Shown one piece after another: positions 1-33,100 of a DNA stretch of 64,000 nt (within the stretch, counting starts at the first letter, position 1; each line of letters begins with the position of its first letter). The stretch comes from Erpobdella octoculata (taxonomy: Eukaryota; Annelida; Clitellata; Hirudinida; Erpobdellidae): positions 41,184,268-41,248,267 of the forward strand of contig OZ022240.1 of assembly GCA_963978895.1 (NCBI GenBank), given 5' to 3'. The position numbers were made by a program, and so were the translations under genes. The notes below the pieces were generated by a model. That model did not search any database. It was not told the DNA's origin and saw only the letters and a list, made by a program, of their open reading frames with translations.

Positions 1-1667
1 TGAAATTAAAAAGCCTTTTTTTGGTTTAATTGAGTTAAAACTTAAATAATAATCTTACTTTTCACAAAAATAGATTTCAAAAAATTTATCAAACGTTTTT
101 TAATTAATTTTTTAGCTGCAAAACACTTTATTTAAGTCCCCAAGTACTTTAATTAGCAACATAACATGAAATTATACAATCACCATTCCAGATAAAATCC
201 ACATCATATAAATCAGTAGTGGCTTCAAGCTCAATGAAGAGAGTGGCCATATTTGTGTCACAATTAATTTCTTTATTATGTATAGTACAATTAAAACTTG
301 AACCACTTTCCAAGCTTTGTTTCAGTACTGCTTTTGTTACACTGGCTACAATTTTAATAACATTGAATGCGTTAAAAAACTATACCTAAAAACATAAGAT
401 AAAACTATTAAGTTATATTTGTAGAACTTTCGGATGCAAGCCAAGTTGTCTCAAATAATAAGCTATAAAAATTTTACAAAACAATAAATAGTAATAAAAA
501 ATGAAAGAAAATAAAATAAATAATGAAAAAAATAATTTGTCAGAATTTATTGAGAAAGACACAACACATACTGAAAAAATAGATGATAAGACATTTCTTA
601 CCAATAAGATCATCACCTTCTTAGTTTATTGAAAGAGTAATTAATAACTTTATAAAAGTTCCTAATAAGTTTTTCAAAATACTTGAAAATAATTAATCTT
701 AATTTCTTATAGATTTCTACAAGGTACTTTTTAATAGTTTTGTTATACTCTATTGCTCATTATGGTGGAGAACCCTAAATATATTTGGTTACGTATTGGT
801 CCCAGCTTTTCATGAAGCTTGCAGTTCAAATCCCAGCGCTTGCAAGTTACTAGAGGAGCTAATTGCAGTTTTTATAATGTTGATTTTCGACACATTTGAA
901 AAAAAATGTGCAGCATAGAATTTATAAATCAAGCATCATTTGTATGTGACTTAAAAAGCACAACAATAATACAACTGTCAATCGGGGAGACTTGTACTGA
1001 ATGGACCAGAATTTCATGAAATGCGCTTAAAACTTCACAATAAATTTATTTACATAGATTTTTAAATATTTTAATGACAAATGTAAGGCTAAAGTTTTTT
1101 TAATACATTTAATTGAATAAAAATGTCAAACACAGCAGAACGACATTTAACTGGACAACTGGAGAACAGATAAAAATTGAAATTTTAAAGCCAAAGGTCC
1201 ATTCAGTATGCAGTCTCCTTTAAACAGCAAATTTATAGCTTGCTAATGAAACAATTACTTATTCAATTAAATTCTATTTTTAAAATCTTTTAAAATATAA
1301 TGAAATTAAAAGATAATTTTATAATAACATGCAATATTTACCCGTGGTTGGTTTGTATGTTATTCTCCTGACTCGGTAATAACGATCCAATTGATAGGTA
1401 GTTTTTATACAATTCTGGGCACCGCTATCACACAGTTGTTGAGTTAACTTGTATAATGGAACTTTAGAAAAATAAATTCAGTTTTAAATTAGATATGTTT
1501 GAACAATTATGTTAAAAACCTTTCAAATCACACAATAACACAATTTAGTAGTATTTTAAAATTTTAAACTTTCGAAAGTCTAGCTAACATTTGCACTGAA
1601 CTGGCAAAGAAGCAATAATTAATATTATAACTAAAAAAGACAAAAATGAAATTGAATTATTTAACAT
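1..1667 (-). CDS. G1: 5' part (exons 1-3) of a WSC/EGF-type membrane receptor gene, runs off the left edge
   Basis: Three exons, read right to left: exon 1 1667-1589 (ATG, 26-residue hydrophobic signal peptide ending VQC, donor T|GTTAGC), exon 2 1461-1342 and exon 3 345-184 (donor G|GTGATT). All borders are phase 1, as in G2-G5. Exon 2 carries the CDSGAQNC motif. It is two codons shorter than in the other copies, because two residues before the first Cys are missing. Exon 3 carries the NCTIHN and INC motifs. The rest of the gene (WSC-like, EGF, membrane exons) would lie left of base 1. The 881-bp intron between exons 2 and 3 and the 126-bp intron between exons 1 and 2 hold no other gene I can see. 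The start ATG is chosen because it precedes the hydrophobic stretch and is conserved in all five copies. Function is inferred only from paralogues in the window. Confidence 0.62.
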
Positions 1668-2109
1668 TTTAAAGCTAAGATTCAAAGCTAAGGTCCGAAA
1701 ACGGTCCTATTAAGAATATTTATAAACTTGAAAGTTTTGACGTCATAAAATGCTTTAATTTTTAGTTCAATTTTAAATTCCAAAAAACAAAAAAAAGTTT
1801 TTTATTATTTAAATGTTTATACAGATATGTGTTATCATTGTTTAAATGTGTTTTATACCGTTTATGTGTTGTTTTATAATTTTTAGGTTTAATAAAAACA
1901 CTTGTGTGAATCTGAAATAAAACCAACGTACATTTTTTTCAGTTTTTACTATTTTATTTTAGTTAACAAAACCATGAGATTCTCTACGTATAACATTTAG
2001 AACAACCTATATGCCAATCAACGTGGTTTTTAAGCATAGTATTGCTAAATAATTACAAATTAAATTTTTAATTTCTTATAAAATAAAGTAAATAAAGAAG
2101 CATTTAAAA

Positions 2110-2624
2110 GAAGTAAAACTTTTCTTGCTTTTTTATGCAAATTCAGCTACTAGGTCTTTGAAGTTGATCTCACGTAAAATGTCTGCTTCTATGTTTATGA
2201 GAGCCAGAGGAAAAAGCCACTCATTTCACATTGATGTTCAAAGTCTGTTCTTTATCAGTTTCATCTTTGAAAATGAGCGCTCCGCGCTGCAGTTGCTAAT
2301 TATTAGCCCCGTATAAATGCGGAGAGCTAATTCCACATTAGGAAATGATTCATAAACTTGCTTCTTGTAGATAAGCTAATACATAAAAGTCTCTCTAGAG
2401 AAATCTTCAGCTTGTTCGTTCTTGAATGCCTTAACAGAGTCAGAAAATTGCACAAACTCATTTTCAACGAATACATCAACGCCATCTTTATAGACCTCAA
2501 CGAGATTTTATGCTGCCAGTATTTAAAAAAAACACTTTTGTTCAGTTTTTGCAAAAAGCCGTACCGTTTCGAAATAAGCTCGTACACCCGACAAAACAGT
2601 GAGAAACTGATAAACGACTTGTAA
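2110..2624 (-). mobile_element. hAT-type transposase C-terminal fragment (dimerisation domain), decayed
   Basis: Minus-strand reading gives NCSAERSFSKMKLIKNRL followed by FPLALINIEADILREINF and LVAEFA. This is the typical C-terminal dimerisation signature of hAT/ZMYM-like transposases. Stops interrupt the frame, so it is a fossil. It lies between the tail of G2 and exon 1 of G1. A second copy is at 26370-26830 between G3 and G2, so it was copied with the gene unit. Confidence 0.7.
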
Positions 2625-3059
2625 AAAAAACTTTTTATACGAAATTTGTTTGATTGAGTCAGGTAACAAGTGAACCGTAAAAAATTCGTTTATTAAAAAT
2701 TCTTAATATATTTGATATAGAAAGATACCAATTTAATGCAAATATTTTTAAGAAGATACAAGTCTATAATTCTAAAAACTACATACATGAAAAAAAGATT
2801 TTTAGTGGAAAAATGATATCTGCCATCATAAAAATAAAATTTGATATTCATTAATTTTAATAAAATTGATATAGAAACAATATTCCGTTATACATAAAAT
2901 ATTGAAATAAAAAGCTTCAGATCGATAGTAATACGTGAAATGATTAAAAGTGGAATTCAAAATTTGTTGTCTTATAATGAAATAAACAATGACGCAATAA
3001 TGCTTAGATTTATTTAGCAGACCGTTCAAATAAAGAATTTAAAAAAAAAAATTTGATTG

Positions 3060-3800
3060 ACCAAATTTAAATTAATGTTTGGTCCTCACGAGTTTCACAT
3101 TGATTTTTGTGTTTTTTGCTGAAGTGAAATACTTAGAATGTTTTCTTTAATTTAATTGAGATCTTCAACCTCCGCAGTGACCCTAAAAATCAAAACAGTT
3201 TATTTCAATTTTTTTCCCAAAAATTATTTTTTGGAGATTCAGAGTTCTAATATGGAAGATTTGTGCTTTAAAGTAAAAAAACGTGGAGTTTTTGATTTCA
3301 TTCTTCAGCCTCCGCAGTGACGCCAAAATTGAAAACAATTTTTTTAATTTGTTTTACAAAAATGTTTCTTTTTATGATTTAAAGTTATAATAGGAAAGAA
3401 TTTGTTTTTTTTTGGTGAAAAGTTTCATTTCATTTGATTGAGATCTTCAGCTTCCGCAGTGACCGCAAAAATTGGAACAGTTTATTGATGTTTATGATTA
3501 AAAGTTCTAATAGGAAGAGATTTACTGCCTTATGTTGAAGTAAAAATTTGTGGAATTTTTTATTTCATTCGATTAAAATTTTCAGCCTTCGCAGTGACCC
3601 CAAAAATTAAAAAAGTTTATTTGAGTTTTTTTTGCAAAAATTTTTTTTTATGAATCAGAGTGCCAATAGAAAGAGATTTTAGTTTTATATTGAAGTAAAA
3701 TAGGTAAAATTTTTTATTTTATTTGATTGAAAAGCTTATTTAAGCTTTTTTTTCAGAAAAGTTTTTTCCCATGATTCAGAGTTTTAATAAAAAAATGTCT
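3060..3800 (+). repeat. Tandem array of a ~140-bp repeat (about 5 units)
   Basis: The marker CCTCCGCAGTGACC-like block recurs near 3168, 3308, 3450 and 3586, spaced 135-142 bp. Each is followed by an AAAATT...TTTATTT...TTTTTGCAAAAAT run, GATTCAGAGTTCTAATAGGAA and a (T)GTGCTTTA..GAAGTAAAA block. It sits in the intergenic region downstream of G2. The same array is at 27300-28010. Confidence 0.75.
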
Positions 3801-4126
3801 ATACAGTAATTACAATTTTTTTTAAATTTGTGTCTAACCATGTGAAGCCCACATTAGTTTTCTTAGAACCCAAAAACGACTTTACAATATAAAAAACAAA
3901 TATATTGAATAAGCTTTTTTCCAAGTTTTTGATGAACATTAGAATGCTTTTTTTTAACTCATACGAACATATGCAAATCAGCAACAAAAGCATTTGTTGA
4001 AGCCTTTAAATTACTTTGACCACTAGTTTTTATTATTTCTTACTTGCTTGCTTGTTTGAATGCTGGCAGACTTTGAACATGAAAATTGATAGACACACCT
4101 TTGTGATATTTTAGTCTGTCAAAAAC

Positions 4127-24574
<20,448 letters not shown>

Positions 24575-24738
24575 TTTAAAGCTAAGATTCAAAGCTAGAG
24601 TCCGAAAAACGATCTTAATAAGAATATTTATAAATTTGAACGTTTTGACGTCATAAAAAAACTTTATTTTTTAGTTCAATTTTAAATTACAAAAAAACAA
24701 AAAAAGTTTTTATTATTTAAATGTGTTTTATACAGATA

Positions 24739-25140
24739 CTAGCGGGGTTACCCGGCGTTGCCCGGGGTTTTTAGAGGTTTTGCTAATGTTTGTCTCTCTC
24801 GCTCCCGTTTCCTTCTCCACTTTCCCGTTTTCGTCGCGTTCCCGGTCACTTTTCCGCTCTCGGTCGTTTTCCAGCTCCCGGTCGCTTTCCCGCTCAGAAG
24901 TTTTGTTATCGATGCTCTCCCTTGCTCGCGTTTTTTTCCAAGCTTGCTCTCCCGCTTCCAGTTGCTTTCCGCGTTCCCGGTCGCTTTTCCGTTCCCGCTC
25001 ACGCTTGCTCTCCCGTTCCCGGTCACGCTTGCTTTCCCATTCCCGGTCACGGTTGCTCTCCCGTTCCCGTTTCCGTTCACTCTCATTTTCTCTTTTCCAT
25101 TCCTTCATAACTTTTGTTAGCCTATAAAACGCAAAATAGA
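24739..25140 (-). mobile_element. Helitron-like element, reverse orientation
   Basis: The CTAG end is at 24739-24742, followed rightward by the CCCGGCGTTGCCCGGG hairpin and a GC-rich minisatellite. No typical TA-rich 5' end, so its right limit is uncertain. It lies back to back with the next copy. Confidence 0.65.
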
Positions 25141-25150
25141 TTTGCTAAGA

Positions 25151-25552
25151 CTATATATATATGAATGTTTGTGGGTTAGTTTGTCTATTATAGAAACAGG
25201 AAAGCGACCCGGAACGGACAGCGAGCGGGAACGGAAAAGCAAGCGTGAGCGGGAATGGGAGAGCAAACGTGAGCGGGAATGGGACAGCGACCGGAAACGG
25301 GAAAACGACCGTGAGCGGGAAAGCGACCGGCAGCGGGAAAGCGACCGGGAGCGGGAAAGCGACCGGGAGCGGGAAAGCGACCGGGAGCGGGAAAGCGACC
25401 GGGAGCGGGAAAGCGACGGGCAGCGGGAAAACGACCGAAAACGGGAAAGCGAGCAGGAGTGGGAAAGCAAGTGGGAAAGGAAACGGGAGAAAAAGAGACA
25501 AACATTAGAAAAACCTCTAAAAAACCCGGGCAACGCCGGGTATCTCCGCTAG
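25151..25552 (+). mobile_element. Helitron-like element, forward orientation
   Basis: 5' end CTATATATATATGAATGTTTG, body of ~18-bp GGGAGCGGGAAAGCGACC repeats, then CCCGGGCAACGCCGGG hairpin and terminal CTAG (25549-25552). Followed by T as expected if Helitrons insert between A and T. With the preceding element it forms a divergent pair inserted at the position equivalent to about 1815 downstream of G1. Confidence 0.7.
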
Positions 25553-25563
25553 TATATATATAA

Positions 25564-25733
<170 letters not shown>

Positions 25734-26369
25734 CCCGCTCGCTCACCCGCTCCGCTCCGCTCATTTTGTGACGGATTTCAAATTTTTTTTCTCTATATTT
25801 GATTCCCCTTGACTCTCAAGGTTGTGTGAAAATTTCATTACGGTCGGATGAATGGTGTAGCAATGCATAAAGGACATGAATATATACATATATACATATA
25901 TACATATATACATATATACATATATACATATATACATATATACAAACATTCATTTTTATATATATAGATGTGTTATCATTGTTTAAATGTGTTTATACAG
26001 ATATGTGTTATCATTGTTTAAATGTGTTTATACAGATATGTGTGATCGTTGTTTAAATGTGTTTATACAAATACGTGTAATCGTTGTTTCAATGTGTTTT
26101 ATACAGTTATGAGTTGTTTTTTTTTAATTTTAAAGTTTAATAAAAACTTCTTGTGTGAATCTAAAATAAAACCAACATAACTTTTTTTCAGATTTTGCTA
26201 TTTTATTTTAGTTAACAAACCATGAGATTCTCTACGTATAACATTTTAACAGCCTATACGCCATTCAACATGGTTTTTTAAGCATAGTATTGCTAAATAA
26301 TTACAAATTAAATTTTTAATTTCTTATAAAATAAAGTAAGTAAAGAAGCATTTAAAAAAAGTAAAACTT

Positions 26370-26830
26370 TTCTTGCTTTTTATGCAAATTCAGCTACTAG
26401 GTCTTTGAAGGTAATCTCATGTGATATGTCTGGTTCTATGCTTATAAGAGCCGGAGGAAAAAGCCAATCATTGCACATTGATTTTCAAAGTCTGTTCATT
26501 ATCAGTTTTATCTTTGAAAATGAGCGTTCCGCGCTGCAGTTGCTGATTATTAGTCCCGTATAAATGCGGAGAGCTATTTCCACGTTAGGAAATGCTTCAT
26601 AAACTTGCTTCTTGTAGATCAGCTAATACATAAAAGTCTCTCTAGAGAAATCTTCAGCTTATTCGTTCTTGAATGCCTTAACAGAGTCAGAAAAATACAC
26701 AAGCTCATTTTCAACGAATAAATCAACGCCATCTTTATAGATTTTAACAAGATTTTATGCTGCCAGTATTCAGTTTTTGCAAAAAGCCGAACCATTTCAA
26801 AATAAGCTCGTACAAACTGATTGACGACTC
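26370..26830 (-). mobile_element. hAT transposase fragment (second copy)
   Basis: Homologous to 2110-2624. Minus strand reads CSAERSFSKIKLIMNRL and ALISIEPDISHEITFKDLVA, with stops. It marks the intergenic region between G2 and G3. Confidence 0.7.
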
Positions 26831-27299
26831 GTAAAAAAACTTTTTATACGAAATTTGTTTGATTGAGTCAGGTAACAAGTGAACCGTAAAAAACTTCGTT
26901 TATTAAAAGTTCTTAATATATTTGATATAGAAAGATACCAATTTAATGCAATTATTTTCATAAAGATACAAGTCTATAATTCTAAAAACTACATACATGA
27001 AAAGAAGATTTTTAGTGGAAAAATGATATCTGCCATCATGAGAATAAAATTGGATATTCTTTAATTTTAATAAAATTGGTATAAAAATAATATTCCATTA
27101 TACATAAAATATCGAAATAAAAAATTTCAGATCGATAGTAATACGTGAAATGATTAAAAGTGTAATTCAAAATTTGTTGTCCTTTAATAAAATAAACAAT
27201 GACGCAATAATGCATAGATTTATTTAGCAGACCGTTGAAATAAAGAATTGAAAAAAAATTTTGATTGACCATCTCAAAATTAATGTTTGATCCTTACGA

Positions 27300-28010
27300 G
27301 TATATGGACCAAATTTCACATCGATTCTTTTGTTTTTTGTTGAAGTAAAACTACGTGGAATTTTTTATTTTATTCAATTAAGATCTTCAGCCTCCGCAGT
27401 GACCCTGAAAACTAAACAGTTTATTTCAATTTTTTCACAAAAATTATTTTTCGGAGATTCAGAGTTGTAATAGGAAAGATTTGTGCTTTATATTAAAGTA
27501 ACAAAACGTGGAGTTTTTCATTCCATTCTTCAACCTCAGCAGCGACGCTGTTTAACAAAAAAGGTTTTTTATGATTTAAAGTTATAATAGGAAAGAATTT
27601 GTTTTTTTTTTGGTGGAATATTACATTTCATTTGATTGAGATCTTCGGCTTCCGCAGTGACCGCAAAAATTGGAATAGTTTTTTGATGTTTATGATTAAA
27701 AGTTCTAATAAAAAGAGATTTGTGCCTTATGTTGAAGTAAAGATTTGTGGAATTTTTTATTTCATTCGATTAAAATTTTCAGCCTTCGCAGTGATCCCAA
27801 AAATTGAAAAAGTTTATTTCAATTTTTTTGCAAAAACATTTTTTATGAATCAGAGTGCTAATAGAAAGAGATTTTAGTTTTATATTAAAATAAAATATAT
27901 TTTATTTGATTGAGAATTTTAGCATCCGTAGTGATCCCAAAAATTGAAAAAGCCTATGTAATTTTTTTTTCAGAAAGGTTTTTCCCATGATTCACAGTTT
28001 TAATAACAAA
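27300..28010 (+). repeat. Tandem ~135-140-bp repeat array (second copy)
   Basis: The CTTCAGCCTCCGCAGTGACC marker recurs near 27386, 27520, 27643, 27778 and 27918. Same family and position as 3060-3800. Single units in the opposite orientation occur at 40280-40390 and 51900-52170. Confidence 0.75.
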
Positions 28011-28317
28011 ATGTCTATACAGTAATTAAATTTTTTTTTTAAATTTCTGTCTAACCATGTAAAGACCACATTAGTTTTTTAAAACCCAAAAACGACTTTA
28101 CAATTTAAAAAACTTAACAAATATGTTGAATAAGCTTTTTCCAAGTTTTTGATGAACATTAGAATGCTTTTTTTAACTCATACGATTACATGCAAATCAG
28201 CAACAAAAGCATTTGTTGAAGCCTTTAAATTACTTTAACCACTAGTTTTCCTTTTTGCTTATTGGCAGACTTTGAACATGAAAATTGATAGACAGACCTT
28301 TGTGATATTTTAGTCTG

Positions 28318-30127
28318 TCAAAAACTTAAAAAAATATTTTGAGAGTCATTCCCCACGTCGGTCTCTTGCGCCTGATTGGACGCTGTACCTCGGTCTGGTC
28401 CCGCCTCCTCTGCCTGGCAGCTATCTCGTGCTTGGTCATACAAAAGTATCTAAGCTTTTTGGCAAAATAACGTAAAGGTTATTAAAAATTAATTGGTAAA
28501 AGTTCACTAGACACTGTTTTCTCATTGTCAGTAAAAACGACTTTTAAACACTGAAAACTTTAACAGATTTAAAAAAAAATAGATAGCATAGCAATTCTCT
28601 TACATCTACTCAATAGTAAGTAAACATAGTACTTTACGCACAAGTATATAACTTGGACAATAAATTTGCATTCATGTTTGTAAGCTCTCAAATAAAGATA
28701 AAAAATCGTTCCATACGGAAATTATTTGTTTTTTAAATGAAGTTTTTTTTATAAATAACAATAACGTTGCATAGTTTTTCTTGGTTTATTCACTAGAAAT
28801 TAACATGGCGCCAAACATTGCTTTCAACTCTTCAAAGAAAAACTATCAGTTTCATTGCCATTCTAGAACTTTTTCAATTCATTTCTATATCATTTTCATG
28901 TCTGGAAGCATTTCTTCTTCCTTAAAATTTAAATGATTTTACTGAACCGTTGTTTTTTTAAATATAAAAATAAATAAATAAATAAAGAATACAACAACAA
29001 AAATCACAGAAAAATTTGTAAAATTTAATTTATTTAATTTACCACAGTTGTATTCAATGTTTTGGTAATTTCTGTTACAATAATACTTTAATGGTTTAAG
29101 AAAACTAAAACTGTGTAATAATGATTTTTAACTTAAATTGAAAACAAAAGTTTGAAAGGAGGATTTTTTTTAAAACTGCCATTTATCAAGTGTAATAAAA
29201 ACCTTAGCAAACTCAAAACAACAAATATATTTAGTTTGTATTTTCAAAGTTTTCTTTCTTAAATTTATAAAAGTTAAAAATCTAGACAATTTTGATTATA
29301 CAAGAGTTTATCTCTTTTAGATCTATTAAAATTAGGTACCCGGTTTTTATTTTCTACTCTTTTGTTTTTTCCAGCTGCCTTCTAGAGAGTATAATAAATA
29401 TTTTAGCAAGCGAAATATTTGATTAAGTGTTGAAAATGCTTTCTTAAGAATATTTACTTCATCGTAAAAAATGATATTTTTAAAAGCAATGTTTTTCTTC
29501 CGCCCTAAAAAGTATAAAATAATATTCATATTATTCATATATAACGAAAAACGTTGCGGGCGCATTATTTTTTATAACCATTTGTTTCTTTAAAGTTTTG
29601 ATGTTGTAGTCTGTAATGTGCCCGCAACATTTTCCGTTGTATATGAATTATAGGAATGTTATTTTATACTTTTTAAAGCGCAAGAAAAACGTTGTTTTTT
29701 TTTTAAAGAAATTTTATGATGTAAAAATTATTTTCTACTTTTGTTTTTGATGGGTAAAATTTTGTAAGCATTTAAGTTGTTTTAATTGTTTTTGCTAGGC
29801 GCCCGTTGAATTTAAAATCTTATAACTTTTTTATTTTTTTTCGCTAGGTGGTAAAATCGGGTACATGTCTCAAACAACTATTTGTATTCGTTCCAGCAAA
29901 ACAATCATTTGCGTACTTCTTTACATATACTAAATGAATATATATATACTTTATATATATTACTAGCTGACCCAGCAAACGTTGTTTTGCCTTTTGAATT
30001 ATTTTGGATTTTTTTATTAAAAGTTTAATGTACAAAATTATGACAATTTAAAGTTTTTTTATCGTTCTCTCTTGCTCCCGTTTCCTTCCCCGCTTACTCT
30101 TCCGTTTCCTCTTGTTTTCCCGAAGTG

Positions 30128-30198
<71 letters not shown>

Positions 30199-33100
30199 TG
30201 TCTGTCTGTCCTTTGTTTTTCCAAAATAACTTTTTTAAATAATGCTGCTAGAAACTGACAAAACAGTAAGCATTTCTTTTGAATTAAAATAGCTGGACAC
30301 AAAAAAGTCACCAATTTAATAGTACTGCTAGACTTTTTTAATTAATTTCCATAAAATTTTACTGTCTTGACAAATTTCTTCTTTCTACAAATTTCAACAT
30401 ACTTACTGATAACTTGATATTTTAATAAAACACAAATCTATCAATGCAACAAAAACAAAAACTGCACTTAGAACATCACGTAACCTTAAGTAAATACTTT
30501 TATTTGATGGTTTCAAAAGATGCTCTTCTTTAGCACTGAAATGTCGGCTAAATTAAGCCCAAGTTGTTTTTAAATATTGGACACCATCAAAAAAACCACC
30601 CCATTTAAAAAAGACGTAAGAGCAAATTGTCCTTGGTTAGTATTCAAGTATTGATTTGGTTGAACAAGAAAGGTGACAGCGTTTCAGTACTGTTTTATTA
30701 TTTTTCATTTAAAGTTTATTAGAATAACAATAACCTATCAGCTTTTTTTAAATATCTTGGTAAACGCAAACAAATCAAGGTTAATTGGCTAAACTCAACT
30801 TGTGATGTTTTAAGCGGGATCTTTATATGTAATCAGGTGAATATAAAATACAAGAACAAAAGTTATTATCTAATAAGGGTTTTCATATGGTTTAAAAAAA
30901 ACATTACTCTTGGCATTATTAACTTACGTTTCCATTTGATTACTTGAACAATCGAAACGATGGTAAGAATGATGCACGTTAGACCAAGCATAGCAACTAT
31001 TATTTTTAATATGTTAGTATTCTCAACTGGTTTTTCATCCTCATAGGTATTAGTTGGTATACCAGATGGCATCTCTTCTGCAAAACAAAACAAAACTGTT
31101 TTACAACCAGTAGTTGATTGCTTGTTATAAACAATAATTTTTTTCCTTTTGTTTTTTTCTTGAATTACAAGACTGATAAATACAATTTATAGCTAAAAAT
31201 AATATCTAAGTTTATTATTTTAGAAAGTTGTCAAAACTCAATAGCTTATGTTTAGGTTTTAGCTTAAATTGATGACGGGAAGTTTAAAACCGTGTTGTTA
31301 AGACTTTGTTCCTTACGCAAAAAGGTATTTTTTAAAAATATATAGTTTACCTGAGCAGCTGAACTCGTTGATATGAACATGTGCATAAACGCATCCACAC
31401 CAATAAGATCCATTTTTATTTACGCAGTGAGTTGTATCCTTGTCACACATATTGTGACCTTGGCATTCATCTATATCTAGATAATTTTACATCTATTAAT
31501 TATATATCTATTATTTATTATATATCTATAACTATAAATTTTTTTTCAATATTATGGGCATAATATAAACTAAAGTTAAACAAATATATTCATAAAGTTT
31601 ACTAATATTAGCCGACACGATAGTTTTGTATATTCCAGTTTGCTCAGAAACTGTAGATGATTTTCACCAGTAAGGTTTGCAAAAAACCGTTTAGGTAAGA
31701 TAATTAATAAGCTAACTAACCAACGCAAGATGTCGTTGATATTGGTCTGAATCCCTTTTTGCATTTGCACTCATAAGAACCATTGAAGTTAATACAATAT
31801 GAACTTTCAACATTACAAACTTGAGGCAAAGTAAGACACTCGTTAACATCTACAACGTCAACCAAACAAAACATGGCTTATTTATATTTTTTTACATTTA
31901 TAAAGCCATATACAGTTTAAATGTCTGTAGTTTATTCCAGTTAGAATAAAAGTGACTAAAAATTATGAAGCAATAACGGGCTTTTGACTTTATATAAAAT
32001 GTTATTTAATGAACATATTTTTTTTATTTCTTAAAAAACAAACTGAAATATCTGAAAGTTTTTAAAACAAAATACAAATACAAAACAACATAAATTAATG
32101 AAACAATAAACTAATTCAGTATTACTTCTGAAACTTAACTTAATAGAAATCTTATCCACAATGTGGATATCTGTTACTAAATCTTGCTGCTTCCATTTAC
32201 GAGGCATTAAACAACTTCTTCCACTGTTTGATGATCTTTCTCTACAACTTCTAGTCTATTCTTTTATTTTGTCTTGAATTGAATATTGCAATTATCTCTA
32301 CTATGATCTACCTGACTCTATCCTTCGTCTTCTTTCTAAAGTCTTCAATTGTGCTGTACGCTTAGTTTCTCGCACCTCTTATTTTTCCCATATCTCTCCA
32401 TCTTTTGTTCTTCTTCATTGGCTTCCTCCTAAATATAGGGTGATTTTTAAAATTTTCTTACTTATGTTTAAAATTAAAAATTGCTCTTCTCCACTTTACC
32501 TAACTAACTTAATAAAAACACCTCTTAAGTCTGGTCTTCGATCTTCCAATTTTTTCTATTAAATGTAAGATAAAAATGATTCATTTTATGTACGTATTTT
32601 CATAATAGTTGTTTATTTTATTTTATTATGTGTGCATATTTTGGTTGTGTTGAAACAATAGTCATTTATGTATGAATGTATCTGTGTGTATATGTGTGTA
32701 TATGTGTGCATATATATGTATATATGTATGTATATGTATGTATATGTGTATATTTGTGCTCCTGTGACATTGTGTGTGCGTATAATTTTTGTATCATTAG
32801 TGTATATATGTGTATATGTGTGTTTGAGTGTATATATACATGGATGGATGTATGTTTATGTATATATATATATGTATATATATATGTATATATATATATA
32901 TGTGTATATATATATAATTGGTATTGGTCTTTTTCCTTTTTGTGGTCCTCAATAAGTAAATGAGTTTTCTTGGTAGAGAAATTGGAATTAACAAAAGATT
33001 TGTCAGAAGCGGGTTAACTTCTGCAAAGTGAGATAATTCAGTTTAGAGTCAAGAAAAGGATTATATTCAAGGAAGAATAATAAAGTTAAAATAAATTCGA

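Noticed and set aside
25250..25500. Possible CRISPR-like array (regular GGGAGCGGGAAAGCGACC units)
   Set aside because: Units are contiguous with no unique spacers, in a eukaryotic mobile element.
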